Positions 1-6,821 of a stretch of 42,251 nucleotides of DNA are shown here, piece by piece (position 1 is the first letter of the stretch; every line of letters begins with the position of its first letter). The DNA comes from Neobacillus cucumis. Its GTDB lineage: Bacteria > Bacillota > Bacilli > Bacillales > Cytobacillaceae. The notes below the pieces were generated by a model. That model was not told the DNA's origin, did not search any database, and worked only from the letters and a program-made list of their open reading frames with translations. The position numbers were made by a program, and so were the translations under genes. Location of the stretch: contig NZ_JAFBEX010000036.1 of NCBI RefSeq assembly GCF_016908975.1, positions 1 to 42,251 of the forward strand, written 5' to 3'.

Positions 1-17
1 TTTGTTTTGAAAAAAAT

Positions 18-93
18 CAAAGCCTGTGAAATTTTACTGCTCGTAAAATTTCACAGGCTTTTTAGGTTCTAGGAGGGGTTTTGTCCCAGCCTC
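18..93 (-). repeat. F2 repeat, left copy: GGCTGGGACA box plus terminator-like hairpin
   Basis: Read on the minus strand, the motif GAGGCTGGGACA (complement of 82-93) is followed by a hairpin with a perfect 19-bp stem: 19-37 pairs with 43-61 around a 5-nt loop. T-runs lie on both sides, so it can work as a bidirectional terminator, probably also for a gene ending left of the window. The same box-plus-hairpin arrangement occurs in the opposite orientation at 42157-42226. The stems differ in sequence, but both contain GTGAAATT/AATTTCAC. Confidence 0.7.
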
Positions 94-123
94 TTATTTT
101 TCTTTTATGCTATGCCTGCCTAT

Positions 124-132
124 TGATATAAT
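124..132 (+). promoter_or_regulatory. Extended -10 promoter of the PucR-type regulator gene
   Basis: TGATATAAT is a consensus extended -10 element (TG-N-TATAAT), 33 nt before the start codon at 166. No good -35 hexamer lies 17 nt upstream, which fits an extended -10 promoter. The call rests on consensus match and position only. Confidence 0.5.
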
Positions 133-165
133 AGGGGCAAAGACTGAAATTAATGGGGAATCTAC

Positions 166-1065
166 ATGAAAAAATTATTATCACTCTATCAAAATTCCAT
201 CTTTTTTCCCAGCAAGCCGGAAAATCCATCTGAACGCTTCATCTATTTCTGCAATGAATTACAGGATGAATGGATTGGAATCCCTAAAACAGATCTCAAT
301 GAAAGGGAAATAAATCTCCTTCAAACATTCTATACTCTAGTGGATTTTCCAAGCTCCACCCTCCATCCTACTGTTAGAGAATGGCATAGTTTCTTATTTT
401 CAAATGGTCCCTTACCTAGTCACTTTCTCGGAAATACGCTTAGAATCATTCAATTTGATATTAGTGGAGGCCGAGCAAATCAACCTGAAATAGAATCTGC
501 TTTAAAAGGATTTTTCACTGAAAATGTGTTGATTATATGGGAAAGTGGTAACCGAGGAATTGTGGTTGAAGCAAAAAATACGTTTTCCCTTTCAGAAGAA
601 GATATCCATTTAATGTCCGAAACATTAGAAAGCGATTTCTATTTAAAGGTTTCTTTTTATATCGGTAAGTATTACCTTGTTTCGGAACGGTTACCCAGCA
701 AATTTCTTCAAGAAAAGGAATATTTTATATTCGCCATCACAAAGTTACACCTGTCAGAAATATATACGTTTGAGCGGGTATTTCCTGCTTATTTAGCCTA
801 TCAATTGCCAGCCGATTTACAGAAAAAAGTGAGTCAAGAAATAGTAGGTTTATTCTATGAGGATCATGAAATGTTCTCTTCCATTAAAGTTTTTCTTGAA
901 AACAATTTAAATGCCAGTCTGACTGCCAAAAAGTTATATATCCATCGAAATACATTACAGTATCGGATTGATAAATTTATCGAAAAGACTGGAATTGATC
1001 TTAAGGATTTTTATGGAGCTTTTACTGTTTTTTTAGCTTGTCTTCTTTATGAACAACAGAACTGA
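166..1065 (+). CDS. PucR-type helix-turn-helix regulator (YxkF-like)
   Basis: 299-residue protein. The last 60-70 residues form the PucR C-terminal helix-turn-helix: NASLTAKKLYIHRNTLQYRI near 248-267, then the typical KTGIDLKDFYGAFTVFLA tail. The first 200 residues show no signal peptide, membrane segment or domain I can name. The ATG at 166 follows GGGGAAT. It lies 108 nt upstream of msmX in the same direction, an arrangement I recall for yxkF-msmX in B. subtilis, so it may control msmX or sugar ABC operons. That role is inference; the ligand is unknown. No strong terminator separates the two genes. Confidence 0.75.
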   Translation: MKKLLSLYQNSIFFPSKPENPSERFIYFCNELQDEWIGIPKTDLNEREINLLQTFYTLVDFPSSTLHPTVREWHSFLFSNGPLPSHFLGNTLRIIQFDISGGRANQPEIESALKGFFTENVLIIWESGNRGIVVEAKNTFSLSEEDIHLMSETLESDFYLKVSFYIGKYYLVSERLPSKFLQEKEYFIFAITKLHLSEIYTFERVFPAYLAYQLPADLQKKVSQEIVGLFYEDHEMFSSIKVFLENNLNASLTAKKLYIHRNTLQYRIDKFIEKTGIDLKDFYGAFTVFLACLLYEQQN

Positions 1066-1112
1066 CAACATGCCCAAAAAAGCGTTTTCTTTTTTTGTGC
1101 ATATTGTCCATA

Positions 1113-1126
1113 TGTAAATGTTTTCA
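1113..1126 (+). promoter_or_regulatory. cre-like site upstream of msmX
   Basis: TGTAAATGTTTTCA matches the CcpA consensus TGWNANCGNTNWCA except for T in place of the central C. It lies 47 nt upstream of the msmX start. Carbon catabolite control of a shared sugar-ABC ATPase would be sensible, but a one-mismatch site in AT-rich DNA is only suggestive. Confidence 0.4.
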
Positions 1127-1172
1127 TTCCCTGTAAACTAAAGATACAACTTATTCAGGGAGGAAGAGAGAA

Positions 1173-2285
1173 ATGGCTGAATTAAAATTAGATCATATTT
1201 ATAAAATTTACGATAATAAAGTAACGGCGGTACAGGACTTTAACTTACATATCGAAGATAAGGAGTTTATCGTTTTTGTTGGACCATCAGGCTGCGGTAA
1301 ATCAACAACACTACGTATGATTGCAGGTCTTGAAGATATTTCTAAAGGCGACTTCTACATTGATGGAAAAAGAGTGAATGATGTAGCTCCAAAAGACCGT
1401 GATATCGCCATGGTATTCCAAAACTATGCTTTATATCCTCATATGACTGTTTATGATAACATGGCTTTCGGATTAAAATTACGGAAATTTCCAAAAGACG
1501 AAATTGACCGTCGTGTGAAAGAAGCAGCGAAAATCTTAGGTTTAGAAGCATACTTAACCCGTAAACCGAAAGCACTTTCAGGTGGTCAGCGCCAGCGTGT
1601 TGCCCTAGGTCGTGCCATTGTTCGTGATGCAAAAGTATTCTTAATGGACGAGCCATTATCAAACCTAGATGCGAAACTTCGTGTAGCGATGCGTGCTGAA
1701 ATCGCCAAGCTTCACCGTCGTCTTGACACTACTACCATCTACGTTACCCATGACCAGACAGAAGCGATGACAATGGCGACACGTTTAGTTGTAATGAAGG
1801 ATGGAATCATCCAGCAAGTTGGTTCACCTAAAGAAGTATATGAAAAGCCAGAAAATGTGTTTGTTGGCGGTTTTATCGGCTCTCCTGCTATGAACTTCTT
1901 TAATGGCAAATTACAAGATGGAAAATTTGTGATTGGTAATTCTACGATTTCTGTTCCAGAAGGAAAAATGAAATTCCTTCGTGACCAAGGTTATGTTGGA
2001 AAAGAAATAATCCTTGGTGTACGACCAGAGGATATCCATGATGAACCAGTCTTTATTGAAGCATCAGTTGGCACAACAATTAAAGCACATATCGATGTTG
2101 CTGAGTTAACAGGAGCTGAGTTAATGGTTTACTCTAGTCTCGGCGGTCAAGACTACGTCGCCCGTTTAGATTCACGTGCAGATGTTCACCCTGGAGATAC
2201 TGTAGAACTTGCCTTTGACTTAAATAAAGCACATTTCTTCGATGTTGATACTGAATCACGAATTAGAACGGTTAATGAAAGATAA
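1173..2285 (+). CDS. msmX: Multiple-sugar ABC transporter ATPase MsmX/UgpC
   Basis: 370 residues, full length for the MsmX/UgpC/MalK subfamily. It is the cytoplasmic ATPase that energises carbohydrate ABC importers; in B. subtilis one MsmX serves several sugar transporters. Visible motifs: Walker A GPSGCGKST at 37-45, Q-loop VFQNYALYPHMT near 82-93, signature LSGGQRQR near 135, Walker B VFLMDEPLSNLD, and H-loop YVTHDQTEA. A C-terminal TOBE/regulatory region from about 235 contains LGVRPEDI. No permease or binding-protein genes are adjacent, consistent with a shared ATPase. SD GGGAGGAAGAG precedes the ATG. An F1 repeat begins right after the stop. Confidence 0.95.
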   Translation: MAELKLDHIYKIYDNKVTAVQDFNLHIEDKEFIVFVGPSGCGKSTTLRMIAGLEDISKGDFYIDGKRVNDVAPKDRDIAMVFQNYALYPHMTVYDNMAFGLKLRKFPKDEIDRRVKEAAKILGLEAYLTRKPKALSGGQRQRVALGRAIVRDAKVFLMDEPLSNLDAKLRVAMRAEIAKLHRRLDTTTIYVTHDQTEAMTMATRLVVMKDGIIQQVGSPKEVYEKPENVFVGGFIGSPAMNFFNGKLQDGKFVIGNSTISVPEGKMKFLRDQGYVGKEIILGVRPEDIHDEPVFIEASVGTTIKAHIDVAELTGAELMVYSSLGGQDYVARLDSRADVHPGDTVELAFDLNKAHFFDVDTESRIRTVNER

Positions 2286-2450
2286 TTAAGAAAAGCGCAA
2301 GCGCCTTGGTCAGCCCCGACAAGCATAAGCCACTCCCAAAAGGAAGGTGCTTTTTGCCTTCATTTTGGGAGTGGCTTTAGACCATCGAGGAGCTAGGCGC
2401 TGGAGCTAGACAATTCTCAAAGTCGAAATTAATACTTTCTTATCATTTAA
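2286..2450 (+). repeat. F1 structured intergenic repeat, copy 1
   Basis: Begins at the stop codon of msmX with TTAAGAAAAGCGCAAGCGCC. It ends with the arm AGGCGCTGGAGCTAGACAAT plus an AT-rich tail reaching TTTCTTATCATTTAA. The two arms pair in part (AGCGCC with GGCGCT; AGCCCCGA with TCGAGGAGCT). The core is an independent hairpin, AAGCCACTCCCAAAA pairing with TTTTGGGAGTGGCTT. The arms are nearly identical to copy 2 at 41990-42153, but the core hairpin is unrelated in sequence. Confidence 0.85.
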
Positions 2451-2455
2451 GAAAA

Positions 2456-2484
2456 CGCCCCGTTATCACAAGGTAACGGGGTTT
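2456..2484 (-). terminator. Terminator of the zinc-ribbon gene
   Basis: CCCCGTTA (2458-2465) pairs with TAACGGGG (2474-2481). Read on the minus strand, a T-rich run follows the stem. It lies directly downstream of the minus-strand gene ending at 2483. Confidence 0.75.
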
Positions 2485-2725
2485 ATTCTTTTATAAATAT
2501 CACTTCATCGTTATGACAAGCGGGACATCTATAAAGATGCGGACATTTTTGACCGCAATTTGTATCAGGATACCCATCCTCCAATTTCATTAAATCAATT
2601 TCCATGTACGGACTGTAATCATCAAAAAAATCAATTAATCTGCCTGCTTCCAACAATGGTTCACCACAATGGGTACACAGTAAGTAGACTTCCCTAAGAC
2701 CATTACAAACTGGGCATATAGACAT
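2483..2725 (-). CDS. Small zinc-ribbon-type protein of unknown function
   Basis: 80 residues with paired cysteines: CPVC at 4-7, CTHC at 17-20, then CGQKC, and CPAC near the C-terminus, plus nearby histidines. This can build one or two zinc ribbons. It has no signal peptide or membrane segment. The acidic middle (LIDFFDDYSPYMEIDLMKLE) separates the two cysteine clusters. I do not recognise a named family. It is monocistronic, with its own terminator, and divergent from the spore protein gene region. The ATG lacks a strong SD (AAAGGGTG lies 11-12 nt upstream). Confidence 0.7.
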   Translation of the reverse strand: MSICPVCNGLREVYLLCTHCGEPLLEAGRLIDFFDDYSPYMEIDLMKLEDGYPDTNCGQKCPHLYRCPACHNDEVIFIKE

Positions 2726-2868
2726 TTATATTCACCCTTTAATAAAAGATATTATTAGTGTGTGTTAACTTATCCACCATATGTAATGTAATAAATTCCC
2801 AATTAGTTTTTTTGAATAGAACTTCAAAATTTAATCATAATAAGATTACAAAGCAACAATTACACCGA

Positions 2869-2921
2869 TGGATGAAACCAACAAACAGGGTAATCCGGTG
2901 CAACTCCGGATCATCCAACCA
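2869..2921 (+). other. tRNA-like hairpin 1: acceptor stem plus T-arm with ACCA
   Basis: TGGATGA (2869-2875) pairs perfectly over 7 bp with TCATCCA (2911-2917). Directly inside the 3' strand is a 5-bp stem TCCGG/CCGGA closing a 7-nt loop TGCAACT (2894-2910). That is T-arm geometry, with G53-C61 and one deviation from the TTCRANY loop. The acceptor strand is followed immediately by ACCA (2918-2921). The D-arm and anticodon arm are missing; only 18 unstructured nt lie between the 5' acceptor strand and the T-arm. It may be a tRNA remnant or a tRNA-mimic RNA. It cannot be a normal tRNA. Confidence 0.45.
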
Positions 2922-2972
2922 AATGAATTATCTCCAATTACTAATATTCTTTATCAAAGCCATTGATAATAT

Positions 2973-3019
2973 GGGTTAGGCCAGGTGGCAATATTATGGT
3001 TCAATTCCATACTGACCCC
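2973..3019 (+). other. tRNA-like hairpin 2: acceptor stem, short D-like arm, T-arm
   Basis: GGGTTAG (2973-2979) pairs over 7 bp (one G-U) with CTGACCC (3012-3018). A 5-bp stem TATGG/CCATA with loop TTCAATT (2995-3011) matches the tRNA T-arm consensus. GCC-AGGT-GGC (2980-2989) resembles a shortened D-arm. No anticodon arm and no encoded CCA. A separate 7-bp hairpin, TTATCAA/TTGATAA (2951-2969), precedes it. The CATACTG at 3008-3014 resembles a SigG -10, so this DNA may also be promoter of the downstream spore protein gene. Confidence 0.4.
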
Positions 3020-3048
3020 AAAATTAATAAGAGGAGTGTTATTCAACT

Positions 3049-3255
3049 ATGGCAAGTAACAACAACTCTAATCAACTTTTAGTACCAGGCGTCGAGCAAG
3101 CACTTAGTCAAATGAAGTATGAAATCGCTCAAGAATTTGGCGTAAATCTTGGAGCTGACACTACTTCACGTGCTAACGGATCTGTCGGAGGAGAGATTAC
3201 CAAGCGTCTTGTAGCTATGGCAGAATCTCAACTTGGCGGCGGCTTCTCTCGCTAA
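3049..3255 (+). CDS. Alpha/beta-type small acid-soluble spore protein
   Basis: 68 residues, full length for the family. These proteins coat forespore DNA and protect it, then are degraded at germination by the GPR protease. Family hallmarks are visible: an Asn-rich N-terminus, VPGVEQALSQMKYEIAQEFG with the GPR cleavage region, and the conserved GSVGGEITKRLVAMAESQLGG block. SD AGAGGAG lies 11-12 nt before the ATG at 3049. It is monocistronic with a strong terminator. Expression from SigG is expected for the family; only a partial -10 match (CATACTG, 3008) is visible. Which ssp paralogue it is cannot be decided. Confidence 0.95.
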   Translation: MASNNNSNQLLVPGVEQALSQMKYEIAQEFGVNLGADTTSRANGSVGGEITKRLVAMAESQLGGGFSR

Positions 3256-3295
3256 TCTTTAACAACTTTTAATTGTACAAATTAATAATATGGCT

Positions 3296-3326
3296 AAGCC
3301 CCCTCCTTCAAAGGAGGGGGCTTTCA
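3296..3326. terminator. Bidirectional terminator after the spore protein gene
   Basis: AGCCCCCTCCTT (3297-3308) pairs with AAGGAGGGGGCT (3311-3322), followed by TTTCATTTT. It can also end minus-strand transcription arriving from the 29-residue ORF at 3365-3454. Confidence 0.85.
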
Positions 3327-3364
3327 TTTTGTTTATAGAAAAAGACTACAGACAAGTCTCGAGC

Positions 3365-3454
3365 CTATGATTTCATAAATGTATATCCTATATAATAAGA
3401 AAGTATTAAAAAACTACCAATCGCTAAAACCACTGAATATTCCGACATATTCAT
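3365..3454 (-). CDS. Predicted 29-residue single-pass membrane peptide
   Basis: A short minus-strand ORF starting MNMSEYSVVLAIGSF and ending IGYTFMKS. About 20 residues (VVLAIGSFLILSYYIGYTF) form one hydrophobic helix, with an acidic residue before and a lysine after it. SD GAGGGTGGG sits just before the ATG at 3454. It lies 120 nt downstream of the XRE gene on the same strand. Its upstream region contains the octamer AGTGTAAT (complement of 3514-3521) that also occurs in the dyad before the XRE gene. Family unknown; a regulatory small membrane protein is possible. The evidence is SD, hydrophobicity and context. Confidence 0.5.
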   Translation of the reverse strand: MNMSEYSVVLAIGSFLILSYYIGYTFMKS

Positions 3455-3574
3455 CCCACCCTCTTATTTTAACTTAAAAATATCATAAAGAGTGGATGCA
3501 GAAAGTGATAAACATTACACTTTTTGTGATTTTCATCATAAATTATTTGTTGTCCTACTGAAAATTATGTTTAA

Positions 3575-4030
3575 TTATTCGTTATGGGCTAATTCTTTAA
3601 ATCGCTGTTTTGTCAGTTTTTCATCAAAGCTTGAGAATATGCGGTAGTTCTGTTCATCTAATATCCGAAAGTGCTTGCTTAAAATATTTTGCTGCAGGAT
3701 ATAACCGTTTTTTTGTGAAATACCTCTCCACCAAACTCGCCCGCCTAGTGTTTTTCTTTTCCGAAGATCGATTCCGTTTAGGGCAACTGTCTCTAATACC
3801 TCAAGGGGTTCATTTCCAAATAAAAACTGAACTGTTTCGGTTTCTCGAAATAGGGCACAAATGGAAACAACGGTCGACCAGCCTGCTAAGACTCTGCCTT
3901 TTTCTATCTGTACAAGTGTTTTCTTTGAGACCCCAATTATATCCGCCATCTTATCCTGTGTATATCCAGCTTCTGTCCTGATTAAACGAAGCTTTTCAGA
4001 AACCATCATAATTATTTCATCCCTGTTCAC
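3575..4030 (-). CDS. XRE-family transcriptional regulator
   Basis: The N-terminal third is a Cro/C1-type helix-turn-helix: LRLIRTEAGYTQDKMADIIG then VSKKTLVQIEKGR. The C-terminal half, with GGRVWWRGISQ and FRILDEQNYRIFSSFDE, is not one I can name and may sense a ligand or mediate oligomerisation. I prefer the GTG start at 4030 because GGAAGGG lies 6 nt upstream; an in-frame TTG at 4048 is the alternative (157 residues). A 14-bp perfect palindrome directly upstream (4058-4071) suggests autoregulation. No toxin-like partner is visible beyond the 29-residue membrane peptide downstream. Confidence 0.75.
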   Translation of the reverse strand: MNRDEIIMMVSEKLRLIRTEAGYTQDKMADIIGVSKKTLVQIEKGRVLAGWSTVVSICALFRETETVQFLFGNEPLEVLETVALNGIDLRKRKTLGGRVWWRGISQKNGYILQQNILSKHFRILDEQNYRIFSSFDEKLTKQRFKELAHNE

Positions 4031-4057
4031 AGAAAGCCCTTCCTTCAATTTCCTCTA

Positions 4058-4071
4058 GTGTAATTTTACAC
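4058..4071. promoter_or_regulatory. Perfect palindrome upstream of the XRE gene, probable operator
   Basis: GTGTAATTTTACAC is a perfect 14-bp dyad 28 nt before the preferred GTG start of the XRE gene, right at its likely promoter or 5' leader. The flanking base extends the shared octamer AGTGTAAT, which recurs at 3514-3521 in front of the small membrane ORF. Confidence 0.5.
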
Positions 4072-4104
4072 AAGTTACTTTAACTATTCAAATTACATGA
4101 ATAA

Positions 4105-4134
4105 AAAACTGCTATATTTGACTATAGCAGTTTT
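4105..4134. terminator. Bidirectional terminator between feo operon and XRE gene
   Basis: AAAACTGCTATA (4105-4116) pairs with TATAGCAGTTTT (4123-4134) around a 6-nt loop, with A/T tracts on both sides. It probably ends feo transcription coming leftward on the minus strand. Confidence 0.75.
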
Positions 4135-4151
4135 GAATACTTTATATTTAA

Positions 4152-4187
4152 TAATTGTCTAGCTCCAGCCTATTGGCTATGGCGCCT
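4152..4187 (-). repeat. F1 repeat remnant at the end of the feo operon
   Basis: Read on the minus strand this is GGCGCC, 11 nt of spacer, then GGCTGGAGCTAGACAATT, i.e. the inner and right arms of F1 without the variable core and tail. It starts directly at the TAG stop of the Cys-rich FeoB partner and has the same orientation relative to that gene as the full copies have to msmX and pit. Confidence 0.7.
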
Positions 4188-4341
4188 ATACATTTCGTGG
4201 TGGAATGCTGCACTGACTGGAACAAGAATTTTTCAAATCACAGGCGGCGCATTTTCCCTTTTTGGACCTATTAATGAATTTTACTAAAGCCCAAGTGGCG
4301 TATCCAAATATTGCCACACCAATCACTATACTGGCAATCAT
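4186..4341 (-). CDS. FeoB-associated Cys-rich membrane protein
   Basis: 51 residues: one N-terminal membrane helix (MIASIVIGVAIFGYATWALV), a basic stretch (NRSKKGK), and a cytosolic tail with four cysteines (CAAC and CSSQC pattern). This is the layout of the small FeoB-associated Cys-rich proteins that follow feoB in many Firmicutes, taking the place of FeoC. The ATG at 4341 has GGGTGGAG upstream. It starts 21 nt after feoB on the same strand. The tail may bind iron or a cluster and act on FeoB; that is inference from the family. Its stop abuts an F1 repeat remnant. Confidence 0.85.
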   Translation of the reverse strand: MIASIVIGVAIFGYATWALVKFINRSKKGKCAACDLKNSCSSQCSIPPRNV

Positions 4342-4362
4342 TAACTCCACCCTTTCTTGATG

Positions 4363-6366
4363 TTACATTAACCCAAACAACTTTCCACCTTGGTAAATAA
4401 CCAACGATAATACGTAGGCAATGGCGAACGCATAAATCATTGAAAAAGCGGTCCATTTTTTTGAGCCAGTTTCCTTATAAATGGTTGCGGTCGTAGCCAA
4501 ACATGGAATATATAATAAAATAAAGACCATAAAACTATATGCTGCAAGCGGAGTATAGTAATGAGCTAGTAACCCTTGAAGGCTTGCATCATTAGGAACA
4601 AAGTAAATGATATTCATGGTTGAAATAATCGCTTCTTTTGCCAAGAAGCCTGTTATTAAAGAAGCTGCTGCCTGCCATGTTCCAAAGCCAATCGGATTAA
4701 AAATAGGTGCTATCGTATTACCGATAAGAGCTAAATAACTATGATCCATATTAACCTTTAACCCATCAGGTCCTGCATAGGATAACAACCAAATAAAGAC
4801 AGAACCAGCAAAAATAAATGTTCCAGCCTTTCTAACGAATCCCTTCCCTTTATCCCATGTACTTCTCCATAACGATTGAAATTGTGGAAGCCTGTAAGGA
4901 GGCAGTTCGATAACAAATAATGATGTTTCTGACTTTAATAATGTTTTTGAAAAGACCTTTGCTAAGGTTAACGCCACTACAATTCCTAACACATATAGGC
5001 TTAGGACAACGAAAGCCTTATGTCCTGCAAAAAAGGCTCCAACAAATAAGGCATATACCGGTAGACGAGCTGAACACGACATTAACGGTGTTAAAAGGAT
5101 GGTCAAGAGTCTCTCCCTAGGAGTTTCAATTGTTCTTGCAGCCATAATCCCGGGAACATTACACCCAAAGCCAATCATCATCGGGATAAATGCTTTTCCA
5201 TTTAATCCTACTGATTCCATAATACGGTCCATTACAAGGGCCACACGAGCCATATATCCAGAATCTTCTAATAAGGAAATAAAGAAAAAAAGGATAAAAA
5301 TTTGCGGTACAAATACTAGTACTCCGCCAACCCCTGCAACTAGTCCTTCAATAATAAGTGCATGAATAAAATCTGATGCGTGAATGGCGCTCAAAACTGA
5401 CTCGAATCCGGTCGTGACTGGTCCCGTTAAAAGAGCATCCAGCGAATCCGATAATGGTGTGCCCAGCCAATCAAATGTCAGCATAAACATCAAATACATG
5501 AGCAATAAAAAGATTGGCATTCCTAGAAATCGATTGGTCACAATACCGTCGATTTTTTCAGACAGTGGTAAACCAGAGTCGTTCCTGTTTGCTACTTCAG
5601 CAACGATTTTTTCAATGACTTCTTTTCGTTTCGCATAAATAAAATTGGAAAGTGACTTCGCATTTAATCGCGCTTGCAGCTTGTCTTCCAGGTTGTTTAA
5701 AATTTCGTCTATTTTTTGAGGATTCGCAATACTGTGAACATAGTTTCGAACATATTGATTTCCCTCAAAATATTGAACGGCAAGAAAACGGCTGGAGTGG
5801 ATCGTCTTCCCCATAATTTCTCCTGTAAATGACGAAATCGCCTCTTCTACCTCTTTGCCATAGTACACAAGGTGTTTATTAGCAGGCTGAATTGATTTTG
5901 TTGAAATTACATCTACCAGCTTGTCACAGCCTTTTCCGCTTCGAGCTACCACTGGCACAACCGGTACACCAAGAACCTTTGCAAGTTTTGAAGCATCAAT
6001 CTGAATACCGCGATTATTTGCAACATCAATCATGTTTAAACCAATTAGCGCAGGCTTTTCATACTCAAGCAATTGCAGTGTCAAATGTAAATTCCGTTCT
6101 AATTGCGAAGCATCTAATATATTTAATAAGCGATCGACAGATTCATTCAAAAAGAAGGAGGTAACAACACCTTCATCTTTTGATAAAGGATTAAGAGTAT
6201 ATACACCAGGTAAATCTATCAATTTACCAATGTTATTCTTGAAAACTCCAACTTTCTTCTCAACCGTCACACCGCTCCAGTTACCAACATACTCATAGGA
6301 ACCTGTTAGATTATTAAATAATGAAGTTTTTCCAGTATTGGGGTTTCCAATTAAAGCAATTTCCAT
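4363..6366 (-). CDS. feoB: Ferrous iron transporter FeoB
   Basis: 667 residues, normal for FeoB. A cytosolic GTP-binding domain carries G1 GNPNTGKTS at 7-15, G3 DLPG near 52, and G4 NMID near 113. A helical regulatory domain follows to about 280. The membrane part contains the two Gate repeats, including IPMMIGFGCNVPGIMAAR and GFLAKEAIISTM. It moves Fe2+ across the inner membrane. Its ATG overlaps the feoA stop by one base (TAATG), so the two are translationally coupled. A Fur box lies upstream of feoA. Confidence 0.97.
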   Translation of the reverse strand: MEIALIGNPNTGKTSLFNNLTGSYEYVGNWSGVTVEKKVGVFKNNIGKLIDLPGVYTLNPLSKDEGVVTSFFLNESVDRLLNILDASQLERNLHLTLQLLEYEKPALIGLNMIDVANNRGIQIDASKLAKVLGVPVVPVVARSGKGCDKLVDVISTKSIQPANKHLVYYGKEVEEAISSFTGEIMGKTIHSSRFLAVQYFEGNQYVRNYVHSIANPQKIDEILNNLEDKLQARLNAKSLSNFIYAKRKEVIEKIVAEVANRNDSGLPLSEKIDGIVTNRFLGMPIFLLLMYLMFMLTFDWLGTPLSDSLDALLTGPVTTGFESVLSAIHASDFIHALIIEGLVAGVGGVLVFVPQIFILFFFISLLEDSGYMARVALVMDRIMESVGLNGKAFIPMMIGFGCNVPGIMAARTIETPRERLLTILLTPLMSCSARLPVYALFVGAFFAGHKAFVVLSLYVLGIVVALTLAKVFSKTLLKSETSLFVIELPPYRLPQFQSLWRSTWDKGKGFVRKAGTFIFAGSVFIWLLSYAGPDGLKVNMDHSYLALIGNTIAPIFNPIGFGTWQAAASLITGFLAKEAIISTMNIIYFVPNDASLQGLLAHYYTPLAAYSFMVFILLYIPCLATTATIYKETGSKKWTAFSMIYAFAIAYVLSLVIYQGGKLFGLM

Positions 6367-6590
6367 TATATTCTCTCCACTTCAATATGGACGGCTTCTT
6401 TTCTACGAATCCCTACACATTGTCCGCATGATTCGATCATTATAGGTCCACCAAACGGCATCACACATTTCACACATACTTCAGATCCTTCAGTAATTCC
6501 TAAATCGAGTAAACGTCTTTGTACGAGGTGACCAACATTTGAAATATCAATAATTTTTCCCTTATCTCCTGCTTTAAAAGAACCAAACAT
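6366..6590 (-). CDS. feoA: FeoA, SH3-like partner of FeoB
   Basis: 74 residues with an SH3-like FeoA fold: GDKGKIIDISNVGHLVQRRL, LDLGITEGSEV, then the usual PFGGPIMIES segment. It is a cytosolic regulator of FeoB. I choose ATG at 6590 (AGGGTGAT upstream) over the in-frame GTG at 6599, which has no SD. An unusual CGQCVG motif lies near the C-terminus (with a Cys pair VCVKC before it), so iron or cluster sensing is conceivable. Confidence 0.93.
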   Translation of the reverse strand: MFGSFKAGDKGKIIDISNVGHLVQRRLLDLGITEGSEVCVKCVMPFGGPIMIESCGQCVGIRRKEAVHIEVERI

Positions 6591-6614
6591 GCCTATCACC
6601 CTATCTATGTTAAT

Positions 6615-6629
6615 TGAGAATGATTATCT
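6615..6629. promoter_or_regulatory. Fur box upstream of feoAB
   Basis: TGAGAATGATTATCT matches the Bacillus 7-1-7 Fur consensus TGATAATNATTATCA at 12 of 14 positions. It lies 25 nt upstream of the feoA start, in the expected place for iron repression of feoAB. Confidence 0.8.
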
Positions 6630-6778
6630 TTCTAAATGTATTTTATCACTTTTTCTAGATGAAAAGCATAATAAATTTGACAATTGTTCGAAAAAAATTG
6701 GCCAGTTGTTTAATTTATGTAAAATTAAAAATAATTTCTTTAAATATAAAAAGGATTTTTTCAATCATCAGCGAATTT

Positions 6779-6793
6779 TAATCATGATAATCA
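6779..6793. promoter_or_regulatory. Second Fur-like box, upstream of the histidine kinase
   Basis: TAATCATGATAATCA matches the 7-1-7 Fur consensus at 11 of 14 positions. It lies 28 nt before the kinase start codon. It is weaker than the feoA box and sits in very AT-rich DNA, so it may be fortuitous. Confidence 0.35.
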
Positions 6794-6821
6794 GTTTGGA
6801 AAAACCATAGGGGGAAACAAC

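Noticed and set aside
2758..2979. 73-codon plus-strand ORF upstream of the spore protein gene
   Set aside because: No SD, non-protein-like composition, and it runs through the tRNA-like hairpins; structure explains the region better.
2985..3014. SigG promoter for the spore protein gene
   Set aside because: CATACTG is one base off the -10 consensus, but no GHATR -35 lies 17-18 nt upstream, so it was not listed as a separate feature.
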